In this document: positions 1 through 8,155 of the stretch, piece by piece | Layout of the letters: each line of letters opens with the position of its first letter | How positions within the stretch are numbered: the stretch's first letter is position 1 | Made by a program: the position numbers and the translations under genes | Notes under the pieces: model-generated | Seen by the model: only the letters and a program-made list of their open reading frames with translations | The model's database searches: none | Told to the model about the DNA's origin: nothing | Assembly (NCBI GenBank): GCA_002719595.1 | Contig: PBEJ01000029.1 | Coordinates: 68,062 to 77,350, forward strand | Length of the DNA: 9,289 nt | DNA from: Verrucomicrobiales bacterium | GTDB lineage: Bacteria > Verrucomicrobiota > Verrucomicrobiia > Limisphaerales > UBA1100 | Direction: 5' to 3'

Positions 1-9
1 AATTAAATA

Positions 10-1416
10 ATGAAAGCTAGAGTACTTTTAACGTTGTTGGTCGTTAGTGTGTTTCTTTCGGTTGAGGCTACAAATAAACGTCCTAATGTCATTCTCGCCA
101 TGGCCGATGATCAGGGGTGGGGGGATATGGGCTATATGGGCCATAAAGTTCTCAAGACCCCCGTCTTTGATGAAATGGCCAAGACCGGCCTTCGCTTTGA
201 CCGCTTTTATGCAGCCGCTCCGGTCTGTTCACCCACCCGTGCCAGTGTACTCACCGGTCGCCACCCCAATCGTATGGGTTGCTTTCAATGGGGGCACACG
301 ATGCGTAAACACGAGATCACCATTGCTGAAGCTTTAAAGAGTGCGGGCTACACTACGAGTCACTTTGGTAAATGGCACTTGGGTTCAGTGCGTGCAGATT
401 CTGAAGTGGCTCCCGGGAAAAACGGTTTTGATGAATGGGCTTCAGCGCCCAACTTTTATGAGAATAGCCCACTTTTTAGTCACAATGGAAAAGTCATTGA
501 AACCAACGGCGAAAGTTCAGCCGTTACTGTAGACTTGGCTTTAAAATGGATGGCTAAGGTAAAAGATAAACCTTTTTTATCGGTCATCTGGTTTGGCAAC
601 CCGCACGGGCCGCACATTGGCACCGAGAAATTCCTGAAAATGTATGAAGGCGAGACCAAGGCGTACGCCAACTTCTATGCGGAGATCACCGGTATGGACG
701 CCGCCATGGGACAACTGCGTAAGGGTTTGCGTAAGCTTGGTGTGGCTGACAATACCATCCTTTGGTACTGTAGCGATAATGGCGGTTTAAAACCCAATTC
801 AATGGCAGGGTTATCGGGTAAGAAAGGTAAGTTGTTAGAAGGTGGTATTCGCGTGCCCGGAATAATTGAATGGCCCGATGTCATCAAAAAACATCGTGTC
901 ACGAATGTGCCGGCCAATACCGTCGATATATATCCCACTATTTTGGAATTGGCCGGAGTTGAGCAACCAACCCAGCAACCGTTACTGGACGGAGTAAGCT
1001 TGGCTCCTCTCATTCAGGATAAAACTTTCGCTAGAAAAAAACCTATGGGTTTCTGGCATTATCCGGCAGGTGGCCGTGGGATGCATGCCCGCAAAATACT
1101 TGAAGACTTGCGTGTTGAGCAGGTTGCAGGGAACCAAGCGCCAGCTCCCAAAGCCGGTTTTGTCGATAGGCAATATCCATTGGATAAATTCCCCGGACCC
1201 TCTGCCTGGATTAATGGTGACTGGAAACTACACCGGATCGTCGATAAGGCTGGCACCAACCCGACCTATAAACTTTATAATCTCAGGAAGGATGTTCAGG
1301 AAAAAACCGATTTGGCTGTTGCCCAGCCACAAGTGCTGACCCGTCTCAAGAGCGAACTGGCTGCTTGGCAAAAGAGTGTGGTCAGTAGCCTTAATGGTGC
1401 AGATTACCCCAAATAA
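10..1416 (+). CDS. Exported formylglycine-dependent sulfatase (S1, arylsulfatase A type)
   Basis: Hydrolyses sulfate esters, probably on a sulfated polysaccharide or oligosaccharide outside the cytoplasm; the exact substrate cannot be read from the sequence. The 468-residue product starts with a hydrophobic signal peptide (about residues 1-20). Metal ligands D33-D34 lie in ADDQGWGD. The sulfatase signature CSPTRASVLTGR begins at C73, the residue normally oxidised to formylglycine, with R77 in place. GKWHLG carries K121 and H123, NPHGPH lies at 197-202, and SDNGG supplies D256 and N257. Length and motif order fit a complete single-domain S1 sulfatase. Only nine bases precede the ATG, so promoter and ribosome site are out of view. 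No formylglycine-generating enzyme or anaerobic sulfatase maturase is in the window, so maturation must come from elsewhere. It is followed closely by the lipoprotein gene on the same strand, suggesting cotranscription. Confidence 0.95.
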   Translation: MKARVLLTLLVVSVFLSVEATNKRPNVILAMADDQGWGDMGYMGHKVLKTPVFDEMAKTGLRFDRFYAAAPVCSPTRASVLTGRHPNRMGCFQWGHTMRKHEITIAEALKSAGYTTSHFGKWHLGSVRADSEVAPGKNGFDEWASAPNFYENSPLFSHNGKVIETNGESSAVTVDLALKWMAKVKDKPFLSVIWFGNPHGPHIGTEKFLKMYEGETKAYANFYAEITGMDAAMGQLRKGLRKLGVADNTILWYCSDNGGLKPNSMAGLSGKKGKLLEGGIRVPGIIEWPDVIKKHRVTNVPANTVDIYPTILELAGVEQPTQQPLLDGVSLAPLIQDKTFARKKPMGFWHYPAGGRGMHARKILEDLRVEQVAGNQAPAPKAGFVDRQYPLDKFPGPSAWINGDWKLHRIVDKAGTNPTYKLYNLRKDVQEKTDLAVAQPQVLTRLKSELAAWQKSVVSSLNGADYPK

Positions 1417-1422
1417 AATTCA

Positions 1423-1450
1423 GCAACCCTCATTTTTGTTGAATGGTTGC
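1423..1450 (+). other. Inverted repeat between sulfatase and lipoprotein gene
   Basis: GCAACC at 1423-1428 is repeated inverted as GGTTGC at 1445-1450, with a 16-base T-rich loop. It has no T-run after the stem, so it is a poor intrinsic terminator; it could be an attenuating or RNA-stabilising hairpin, or chance. It covers the upstream ATG at 1443, which is one more reason to prefer the start at 1479. Confidence 0.25.
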
Positions 1451-1478
1451 GGCGCCTTTTTATAAGGTAATAAGACCG

Positions 1479-4319
1479 ATGCGAATTCTATGTTCCATAT
1501 TAGTTTTGTTGCTATTGGTATCGTGTGCCAAAAAAAACAAAAGCAAAACAGAGCCAAGTGTGAAGGAGGTAACTGAGGCGGAGGTGGCGCCTGGGAAGGA
1601 TGGTTTGGCGAGATTAATTAAGTCTCAGGAATTATTTACTGGTGTTTTAAAGACGACTTACCCGGGCGGTGCACCCAGAGCTGAAATACATTTCAAAGAG
1701 GGGAAGCGGCATGGGGCATTTAAGATGCTTTATGCTGATGGAAGTATAAAAGTAGAGCAGCAGTGGAAAGATAACTTACAGGAAGGGCAGCACCGTGAGT
1801 TTTTTGCCAGTGGGAAGAAGTTGGGTGAGGTAAATTTTTCTAAAGGCAAGCCTGAGGGAGAGCAAAAGGAGTGGTATGAAAACGGACAGTTAAAGTCATT
1901 GATGGTATTTAAAGATGGCGTGCCTCAAGGGGTTCGCCGGGAGTGGGACGAAAAAGGGGTGATGGAGCACCATGTGGTTTTCAAGGAGGGGCGCCCGGTG
2001 AGTCGAGAATTGGTGGCTAACTCGAGCCTGACATTATCAGAAAAGGAGCGCAAATATCTCTGGGATACAGAGCATCATGGTTCGTTACTGCGTAAGTTTG
2101 GGCTTGGCCCTCTCGTGGAAGCATTACAGAAGCGTGATTCCAAACGCATTTCATGGCATCTGGCAGGGGATTTTGAAGGACAGGTTCCGGGTGAGGAGGC
2201 AAAGATAAAACACTCGGTGGGTAAGGTTCTCTCAGCAGATCGGTGGGAGAAAAAAACGGGAACAAGAAAGGCTGTGGATCGGGAGAGCTTTACCCTTTGG
2301 CTTCAGGAATTAATGTCTGCTTTTGATCGGGATCCTGAGGCGAAGATTTCCTTGATGGAATTTGCTCCGGAGGTTCGGTACGAGCTGGAGGGTTTGTGGC
2401 GGGGGAATGTAAAGGTGCGTTTCTGGGGGGAAAGTAAAGAAGGGGGGCCAATGGAAATCTTTGTTTATCTCGACGTGCAGGTGAATAAACCAACTGAGGA
2501 AGGGCTCAGTTCCGGTGGTTGGCTAAAGGCGGGCGAATCAACCCGCCTTAAAACTACAATTAGTACTCAATATTTAATGAAGGATGTCGCCGCTGCACAG
2601 GGTATTAATGTTCTTGAGTTGCAGGACAATTGGCTTATGGATCCGGAAAAAGCCAATCACAACACTGGTGGTGTATTTATTTGCGATTTCAATCACGACG
2701 GCGTCGAGGACTTTTTAATTACTGACTCTCATCTTCGAGGCGGTTTCAAATTATATCAAGGTAATGTCCAAGGGCGGTTTACCGATGTGGGCGATAAGGT
2801 GGGCTTTAATCCGAAGCTTGCCATGATTGGAGGCTGGATGGATCTCGATGGGGATGGATGGGAGGACTTGGTTACTCACACCGGCCAGATTTTTAGAAAC
2901 CTGAAGGGTGAAAAATTTGAGGAAGTGACGGAGAAAAGTAATTTCATGGAAGTGGGTAAGTTTAAAACATCGGGAGGACAGCCATACCATGCAGTAGCTG
3001 ATTATGATGGAGATGGGCTGCTGGATGTTTATTTATTTCGAGTTGATTCCCAGCCTTTGAAGGGTGGCTGGATTGACGGTAAAGTGGGTGATGATGACAG
3101 GAATCAGCTGCTTCGAAACAAGGGGAACTGGCAGTTTGAGGATGTAACGGAGGCTACTGGAACCGACGGTGGTTTACGTTCTACTTTTTCATCAGTTTGG
3201 TTTGATGCCAATAATGATAACCGACCTGATCTTTATGTCATTCATGAGTATGGAAATGGCGTTCTTTTAATTAACAATCCCAATGGGGCATTTGAAAAAC
3301 GCGAACTGGCTGAAAGCGCTGCGGACTTTGGTTCCATGGGGCTGGCGAGTGGTGATTTTGATAACGACGGTAATATCGATTTATATGTCGCTAGTATGTA
3401 CTCAAAATCGGGTAACCGGGTTATAGGGAATCTTAAACGAGATGCTTATAAACCTGAAACGATGGCCAAGCTCAAGCGGATGGTTGCCGGTAGCCAGCTT
3501 TACCGTAATCAGGGTGGACTTAAATTTGAGCCGGTCGGAAAGGCTTACGATATTTACGGTATCGGATGGGCTTATGCCCCGACTTTGACTGATCTAGATA
3601 ACGATGGGTTCCTCGATCTTCACGCAACGACGGGGTTTATGAGCCGCACACGTGATAAGCCTGATGGCTGACCATGCCTTTGGCAGGCTGTCGTGTCACA
3701 GCCTTTCGATCGAGCATGTCAGGTGCCCAAGCCCGCAGAACTGGATGAGAGTCTCGATGAGTTTTGGTCTGGTAATGTATTTGATATTCAGCTGAGTCAT
3801 AACCTGAGTGGTTACGAGCGAAATCGTACCTTCCTCAATGTTGGGGGAGAAAATTTTGTCGACGTTAGCTTCAGTTCCGGTGCGGATTCTGACGGCGACG
3901 GACGTTGTGTTGTGCCGATTGATTTTAATCTCGATGGCCAACAAGACCTAATGGTGCGTCAAGTGGGCGGAGGACCTCTGAAGCTCTTTCAGAATCATTT
4001 TCCGAGGCAAAACTGGCTGAAAGTCAGCCTGCGTGGGGTGGAAAGTAATCGCCTCGGTATCGGTTCGCGGGTTGTGGCAAAAATAGGCAATCGCCAGATT
4101 GTTCGCGAACTTTGGCCGGTTAATACTTTTTTCTCTCAGGCGGGTTCTTCTGTGCATCTCGGCTTGGGTACTGGAGAAAAGGTTGATGAATTATTTGTCC
4201 GCTGGCCTTCAGGCAAGCAGCAGCGTTTTAATAAGTTAGACGCTAACCAACACGTGCTAATTAAGGAGGGTCATAGTCAATTGAGTGTTGTGAAGCCGGG
4301 AGAAAAAATGCCCTTTTGA
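1479..4319 (+). CDS. MORN/VCBS/ASPIC-UnbV lipoprotein with one in-frame UGA (candidate selenoprotein, or gene broken by a nonsense mutation)
   Basis: Large surface or periplasmic lipoprotein, 946 residues if the TGA at 3669-3671 is read through (position 731). The ATG at 1479 is preferred over 1443 because it gives a compact lipoprotein signal, MRILCSILVLLLLVSC, with Cys16 as lipid site; AAGG lies 11 bases upstream. Residues 52-175 hold about five MORN-variant repeats of the YwqK type (e.g. EWYENGQLKS). Residues about 180-390 match nothing I recognise. A VCBS/FG-GAP propeller follows, with calcium-type loops at 403 (DFNHDG), 455 (DLDGDG), 508 (DYDGDG), 576, 626 (DFDNDG) and 705 (DLDNDG). After the TGA, further loops lie at 803 and 815, then an ASPIC/UnbV domain at about 845-930 (RLGIGSRV, VRWPSG). 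The role is unknown; between two sulfatases it may bind or help process glycans. Family logic requires both halves: the domain after the TGA has no signal peptide of its own. Normal annotation would split it into 1443-3671 and 3693-4319. Confidence 0.75.
3669..3671 (+). other. In-frame TGA inside the lipoprotein gene (candidate selenocysteine codon)
   Basis: The codons read R-D-K-P-D-G, TGA, P-C-L-W-Q-A-V-V with no frame change. The frame stays open for 215 further sense codons, which encode propeller loops and the ASPIC/UnbV domain. If decoded as selenocysteine it gives a U-x-C arrangement. All tryptophans elsewhere in the window use TGG, so general reassignment of UGA is unlikely. A simple TGG, TGC, TGT or CGA to TGA mutation, or a base error, remains possible. 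Confidence 0.5.
3672..3718 (+). promoter_or_regulatory. SECIS-like hairpin immediately after the in-frame UGA
   Basis: Two nested stems are visible. The lower stem is CATGC (3673-3677) with GCATG (3714-3718), starting one base after the UGA. The upper stem is AGGCTGT (3685-3691) with ACAGCCT (3698-3704), seven perfect pairs. The apical loop is CGTGTC (3692-3697), with G as its second base and 20 bases between the UGA and the loop. Bacterial SECIS elements lie inside the coding region just after UGA, with a G in the first two loop positions and a UGA-to-loop distance of roughly 16-37 bases, so the geometry fits. Decoding would also need SelB, tRNA-Sec and SelA/SelD, none of which are in the window. 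Confidence 0.45.
3672..4319 (+). other. Post-UGA segment: last VCBS loops plus ASPIC/UnbV domain
   Basis: This is the C-terminal part of the lipoprotein, listed separately because a conventional annotation would call a gene from the GTG at 3693. It contains SGYERNRTFLNVGG, the calcium-type loops DSDGDG and DFNLDG, and a canonical ASPIC/UnbV tail with RLGIGSRV, LGLGTGEKVDELFVRWPSG and a terminal beta strand. It has no signal peptide, and the GTG lies inside the predicted hairpin with only a weak upstream AGG. An independent gene is therefore unlikely. It ends in TGA at 4317-4319, with an in-frame TAA three codons later. Confidence 0.7.
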
Positions 4320-4400
4320 TTGGTTAGGTAACCTTTAAATGCCCCTTTTTGGCCAGATTGTTCGTCTTGTTCGTTTCATCAACCAGTGCTTTAATTGCGC

Positions 4401-6563
4401 ATGCACTTTCCCACAATTATTAGCGTATTTCTTTTTTCGGTATTGCTGCTGAATGCATCGAATAAGTCACAACCTAATATCATCATTGCCATGGCTGATG
4501 ACATGGGTTGGAGTGATATCGGTTGCTATGGGGGTGAGATCAGGACGCCTAATCTGGATGGGTTGGCCGATAAGGGGGTGAGGTTTACCCAGTTTTATAA
4601 TACAGGGCGCTGTTGTCCCACTCGTGCCACTCTTTTATCAGGGGTATATGCTCATCAAGCCGGGATTGGCTGGATGATGAGTAATCAAAACCTGCCTGGG
4701 TTTAAAGGGGATTTGGGCAAGAATGTGAGAACGATTGCTGAAGTTTTGAAGACAGCGGGTTACGCCACTTACATGTCCGGTAAATGGCATGTGACACCTC
4801 ACATAAAACCTGAAGGGCCAAAGTACAACTGGCCCCGTCAACGCGGGTTTGATCGATTTTATGGGACCATTCACGGTGCGGGAAGTTTCTTTGATCCCAA
4901 TTCTCTGACTCGGGAAAATACACAGGTATCTCCACTGACTGATAAAGGTTACCTGACAGAGGACTATTACTACACCGATGCAATCAGTGACCATGCAGTG
5001 CGTTATATTAAGGAGCATAAGACTGGCCAACCTTTCTTTATGTATGTGGCTTATACTGCACCCCACTGGCCGATGCACGCCAAGGACAAAGATATAGCTG
5101 AGTACAAAGGGAAATATGATACCGGCTGGGATGCTGTACGAGAGGCGCGCTATAAGCGCCAGTTGAAGATGGGGTTAATTGATCCTAAATGGAAAATGGT
5201 ACCAAGAGATCGTTCAGCTACTGCGTGGGAGAGTGCGAATAACAGGCAGTGGGAGATTCGGCTAATGGAAACTTATGCTGCTATGGTTACCAATATGGAT
5301 GCCGGTATGGGGCGGGTGGTAAATGCCCTAAAGGAAACGGGGGAGTACGATAATACGCTGATTCTGTTTCTTGCTGATAACGGAGGTTGTGCCGAGGGTA
5401 TGGGGCGTCGTAATGGTATTCAGTATCGCGATAAAGATCCCCAGCAAATTAAGCCCATGGGTAAAGATGATCTGCAGTTTGATATGATTCCCAAAAGGAC
5501 CCGTGATGGTCGTGTGGTCAAGCAGGGCACTGAAGTTATGACTGGAGGGGCAGATACTTACCATGGTTATGGGCTTGCTTGGGCCAATGCCAGCAATACT
5601 CCTTTTCGTGAATACAAACACTGGGTACATGAGGGCGGAATCAGTTCACCACTAATTGCCCATTGGCCCAAAGGCATTGATAAGAGCCGTCAGGGTAAAC
5701 TCGAAAACCAGCCGGGGCATTTGATTGATCTTATGGCAACCTGTGTGGATTTGGGCAAAGCCAGTTATCCCACTAAAATTGGTGATACCCCAATTATTCC
5801 AATGCAGGGAGTTTCTCTCTTCCCAGCTTTTAACGGTAAGGATATAGAGCGTGAAAAGCCGATTTACTGGGAGCACGAAGGGAATCGTGCGATGCGGGAA
5901 GGTAAGTGGAAACTAGTCGCCAAGGGCGCCAATGGGCCGTGGGAATTATATGATATTGAGGTGGACCGAACTGAGTTAAATAACTTAGCAGAGAAAGAAT
6001 CAGTTCGGATAAATAAAATGGTCGAGCAATGGGAAACCTGGGCCAAGGAGGCATTAGCGAAGCCATGGCCCTGGGGGCCCAAGAAGCAAAAATTTTCCAA
6101 GAAGAAAAATTTCACCTTAAAGCAGGGTGACCACTTACCGCAATCTGAAGCCCCTATGGTGAGTAAACGTGGGTTTATTGTCACGGCTACGGTGGAAACA
6201 AAGGGTAATGATGGGGTTATTGTGGCCCAAGGCGGAACCAATCATGGCTGGGCTTTGCATGTGCGGAAAGGGCAATTGCGTTTTGTAACCCGTCATAGTG
6301 GAGAACTAACCTCGCTCATTACTCAAGAACCTTTTCCAAAGTCAGCAGTGAAGGTCGCGGCAGAGTTAACAGCTGAAGGCAAGGTAGTTTTGAGGGTGAA
6401 TGATAAGGTAGTTTTAGAAGGCAAAACTCCAGGTCCAATGAAAGATATGCCACTTGATGGTTTGGAAGTGGGAGAGGATCGCAATGGTGCTGTTGGAAGA
6501 TATCCGGCAGATCAGAAGTTTAAGGGGGAGGTAAGGGGCTTTAAACTTAAGTTATCCAAGTAA
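4401..6563 (+). CDS. Exported S1 sulfatase with C-terminal LamG-like domain
   Basis: Second sulfatase, 720 residues from the ATG at 4401; a TTG two codons earlier is in frame but less likely, and no clear Shine-Dalgarno is visible for either. A signal peptide occupies about residues 1-20 (hydrophobic IISVFLFSVLLLN). Catalytic features are D33-D34 in ADDMGWSD, the signature CCPTRATLLSG with C71 as the expected formylglycine and R75, K128 and H130 in GKWH, H222 in PHWPMH, D326-N327 in ADNGG, and K406 before the HEGG segment. A long insertion (about 330-400) separates ADNGG from K406. After the sulfatase fold a roughly 150-residue all-beta module (about 570-720) resembles a LamG/concanavalin-like sandwich (ATVETKGNDGVIVAQGG, GWALHVRKGQLRF), possibly a glycan-binding or stabilising domain. 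Adjacent C71-C72 is not a problem, as the second position of C-x-P-x-R tolerates Cys. Substrate unknown. It lies 81 bases after the lipoprotein gene, same strand. Confidence 0.94.
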   Translation: MHFPTIISVFLFSVLLLNASNKSQPNIIIAMADDMGWSDIGCYGGEIRTPNLDGLADKGVRFTQFYNTGRCCPTRATLLSGVYAHQAGIGWMMSNQNLPGFKGDLGKNVRTIAEVLKTAGYATYMSGKWHVTPHIKPEGPKYNWPRQRGFDRFYGTIHGAGSFFDPNSLTRENTQVSPLTDKGYLTEDYYYTDAISDHAVRYIKEHKTGQPFFMYVAYTAPHWPMHAKDKDIAEYKGKYDTGWDAVREARYKRQLKMGLIDPKWKMVPRDRSATAWESANNRQWEIRLMETYAAMVTNMDAGMGRVVNALKETGEYDNTLILFLADNGGCAEGMGRRNGIQYRDKDPQQIKPMGKDDLQFDMIPKRTRDGRVVKQGTEVMTGGADTYHGYGLAWANASNTPFREYKHWVHEGGISSPLIAHWPKGIDKSRQGKLENQPGHLIDLMATCVDLGKASYPTKIGDTPIIPMQGVSLFPAFNGKDIEREKPIYWEHEGNRAMREGKWKLVAKGANGPWELYDIEVDRTELNNLAEKESVRINKMVEQWETWAKEALAKPWPWGPKKQKFSKKKNFTLKQGDHLPQSEAPMVSKRGFIVTATVETKGNDGVIVAQGGTNHGWALHVRKGQLRFVTRHSGELTSLITQEPFPKSAVKVAAELTAEGKVVLRVNDKVVLEGKTPGPMKDMPLDGLEVGEDRNGAVGRYPADQKFKGEVRGFKLKLSK

Positions 6564-6580
6564 CAAATATAAGAAAGTTA

Positions 6581-6610
6581 ACGCCTGTTGGGCGTATAAT
6601 TTAAATTTTC
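6581..6610 (+). terminator. Probable intrinsic terminator after the second sulfatase
   Basis: ACGCC (6581-6585), loop TGTTG, GGCGT (6591-6595), followed by the AT-rich tract ATAATTTAAATTTTC. It lies 17 bases beyond the sulfatase stop codon and marks the likely end of the sulfatase block. The stem is short and the T-run is interrupted by A residues, so strength is uncertain. Confidence 0.45.
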
Positions 6611-6629
6611 GCTTCGATATTTTTGTTAT

Positions 6630-6659
6630 TTGCAGAGGTATATTTAATGCTTCTAGATT
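6630..6659 (+). promoter_or_regulatory. Possible sigma70-like promoter for the photolyase unit
   Basis: TTGCAG (6630-6635) and TAGATT (6654-6659) are separated by 18 bases, in the gap between the terminator-like hairpin and the photolyase gene, where a promoter is expected. Both boxes deviate from consensus and the region is AT-rich, so chance matches are likely. About 100 bases of leader would follow. Confidence 0.25.
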
Positions 6660-6697
6660 ATAGATCAAAAAACCCTGTTTCCCCAGGAAAACTGTTT

Positions 6698-6716
6698 TGA
6701 TTAAGGCTTTTAATCA
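6698..6716 (+). repeat. Inverted repeat upstream of the photolyase gene
   Basis: TGATTAA (6698-6704) and TTAATCA (6710-6716) form a perfect seven-base inverted repeat around GGCTT, 46 bases before the GTG start. It may be an operator or a leader hairpin; no regulator is identified. Similar arms (GATTAA/TTAATC) recur after the unit at 9158-9180. Confidence 0.3.
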
Positions 6717-6762
6717 TCCTGAAGCCATTTGGCAAAACAACTGACAAGTGTGAATTTTCGAT

Positions 6763-7995
6763 GTGAATGAAGCGACTAGGAATTGCGCCAGAACGAAACT
6801 TTCTGAGTTTCAGAAAAAAGTGCAAATTTATAACTTGCGAAGGAATTACGTGGGCACAACCCACGATAACGTAAGCGGTTTATCTCCATTCATCACCAGA
6901 AGACTGATTTTAGAGCAGGAAATTATCGAGCAAATTTTAAACAAACACCCTTTTACAAAAGTCGAAAAGTTTATTCAGGAAGTAATGTGGCGCTCCTATT
7001 GGAAGGGATGGCTAGAAATGAGACCCAAGGTCTGGGATGATTATCTGAGAGAAGTAGAACTAGCCAAAAAACAATTAAATGACCGGCAGATAACCCGAGC
7101 CGAAGAGATTTTGGGCGGATGTTCGGGTGTCTCATTCATGGATCATTTTACAAATGAACTTAAAGAAACAGGTTATCTACATAACCACGCTAGAATGTGG
7201 TGGGCTTCGCATTGGATTCACGTAGAGAAGTTGCCGTGGCAATTAGGAGCTGCTTTTTTCTTCAGTCACTTGCTCGATGCTGATGCAGCCAGTAACACGC
7301 TGAGTTGGCGTTGGGTAGCCGGGTTGCAAACTAAAGGAAAAGCATACCTGATCAATCGAGGTAACTTATTAAAATATTGCTCTCCTGAAATTCTGATAAA
7401 TCCTGCCGAGCTTGACCATCTCAACGAAGTGAGTCCTACAGATATTTCCGAATCAAATTCATACAATCCGGAGCATTCTAATATAATCAAATACAAGCTG
7501 CCCTCAGTAGAATCAGATAAAAGAATCGGAGTTTGGGTTCACAATGATGATTTGTGCCCTGAATTTGGGCCTTTGACCAATTATAAACCAGTTTCAGTAG
7601 CTGGCTTCAAAGATGCCGCTATGTCAGCCAAATATGGCCAGAGTAATTTAGTCCAAAGGTTCACCGAAGATTCTATGAAGGATGCTTTGGATCGTTGTGG
7701 AGGCCATTTTAAATGTAATACCCAGTACTATGAATCAGGAAATCTAAAAGAGAACATCACAAAGTGGATAACCAAAAATTCCATCGACCATGTGGTAGCT
7801 TTCAAACCCTTTATTGGACCAGTTGGTGAGCAGCTCCGGATTGTTGAGGGCGAATTTTTCGCTCACAATGTTTCTCTTTCCATGACCCGGCGGGATTGGG
7901 ATCAAAATCTATTCTGTCATGCGAAATCTGGTTTTTTTCCTTTTTGGAAGAAGACTAAAAAATACCTCAGTAGGTACTGTAAAACCGAGAAATAG
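6763..7995 (+). CDS. Photolyase/cryptochrome-family flavoprotein with swapped domain order
   Basis: Cytoplasmic FAD protein of 410 residues, likely a light-driven DNA repair enzyme or photoreceptor. The start is GTG at 6763; an in-frame stop at 6751 leaves no ATG upstream, and no good ribosome site is visible. Residues about 20-215 match the photolyase FAD-binding helical domain. Counterparts of E. coli photolyase residues are E73 and W76 (E274, W277, lesion site), N141 and R144 (N341, R344), W159 (W359), D172 and D174 (FAD contacts), N178 (N378 near flavin N5), W182 (W382) and W184 (W384). The distal electron-transfer tryptophan W306 cannot be placed, and the TGYP segment is absent. No antenna domain precedes. 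Instead residues 254-400 look like that alpha/beta domain, from [10 protein letters not shown] to GFFPFWKK, resembling the VWFRRDLR start and YKVFTPFK end of the usual N-terminus. First gene of a unit with DUF2256, 19 bases downstream. Repair versus signalling function is undecided. Confidence 0.85.
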   Translation: MNEATRNCARTKLSEFQKKVQIYNLRRNYVGTTHDNVSGLSPFITRRLILEQEIIEQILNKHPFTKVEKFIQEVMWRSYWKGWLEMRPKVWDDYLREVELAKKQLNDRQITRAEEILGGCSGVSFMDHFTNELKETGYLHNHARMWWASHWIHVEKLPWQLGAAFFFSHLLDADAASNTLSWRWVAGLQTKGKAYLINRGNLLKYCSPEILINPAELDHLNEVSPTDISESNSYNPEHSNIIKYKLPSVESDKRIGVWVHNDDLCPEFGPLTNYKPVSVAGFKDAAMSAKYGQSNLVQRFTEDSMKDALDRCGGHFKCNTQYYESGNLKENITKWITKNSIDHVVAFKPFIGPVGEQLRIVEGEFFAHNVSLSMTRRDWDQNLFCHAKSGFFPFWKKTKKYLSRYCKTEK

Positions 7996-8014
7996 CGCAG
8001 AATTAAGTTTCTTA

Positions 8015-8155
8015 ATGAATAAAATTAATTTACCTCAAAAAATCTGCGTAGTCTGCGGGCGATCATTTTCCTGGCGTAAAAAATGGGAACGTGACTGGTT
8101 GAATGTGAAATATTGCAGCAAAAAATGCCAAAAATATAGAAATACTAATGGGTAA
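8015..8155 (+). CDS. DUF2256 small zinc-finger-like protein
   Basis: A 46-residue protein of unknown function matching the DUF2256 pattern: [20 protein letters not shown], then [12 protein letters not shown]. The C-x2-C and C-x3-C pairs suggest a single zinc site of treble-clef or ribbon type; the surface is strongly basic, so nucleic-acid binding is possible but unproven. The start at 8015 is chosen because the family begins just before the first cysteine pair and this places it 19 bases after the photolyase stop; the frame also extends upstream to 7919, but those codons overlap the photolyase gene and look unrelated. Its end overlaps the oxidoreductase start by eight bases, implying translational coupling. 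From general knowledge, DUF2256 genes often sit beside photolyase-like and FAD-oxidoreductase genes, which this window repeats. Confidence 0.88.
   Translation: MNKINLPQKICVVCGRSFSWRKKWERDWLNVKYCSKKCQKYRNTNG

Noticed and set aside
3660..3700. Frameshift explaining the split lipoprotein gene
   Set aside because: Both parts are in the same reading frame (1443 and 3693 differ by a multiple of three) and the codons between them are sense apart from one TGA, so it is a point stop or recoding, not an indel.
3693..4319. Independent gene starting at GTG 3693
   Set aside because: It lacks a signal peptide and a convincing ribosome site, and begins in the middle of a propeller family region; the start sits within the hairpin.
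4322..4333. GGTTAGGTAACC after the lipoprotein stop as a terminator
   Set aside because: The arms leave only a two-base loop (or four base pairs with a four-base loop), and no T-run follows.
4638..5078. 146-codon minus-strand open frame inside the second sulfatase
   Set aside because: It is antisense to the conserved catalytic region, has no recognisable domain, and is explained by the codon bias of the sense gene. The other antisense frames were dropped for the same reason.
6595..6600. Perfect TATAAT as a -10 box
   Set aside because: It overlaps the terminator stem and its T-rich tail, and no -35-like box lies at 16-18 bases upstream.
6761..6766. ATG at 6761 as start of the photolyase gene
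   Set aside because: It is out of frame with the gene and is followed at once by TGA; the GTG at 6763 is in frame.
7919..8014. Upstream extension of the DUF2256 protein to 7919
   Set aside because: Those 32 codons overlap the photolyase C-terminus in another frame and show no similarity to the family, which starts just before the first cysteine pair.
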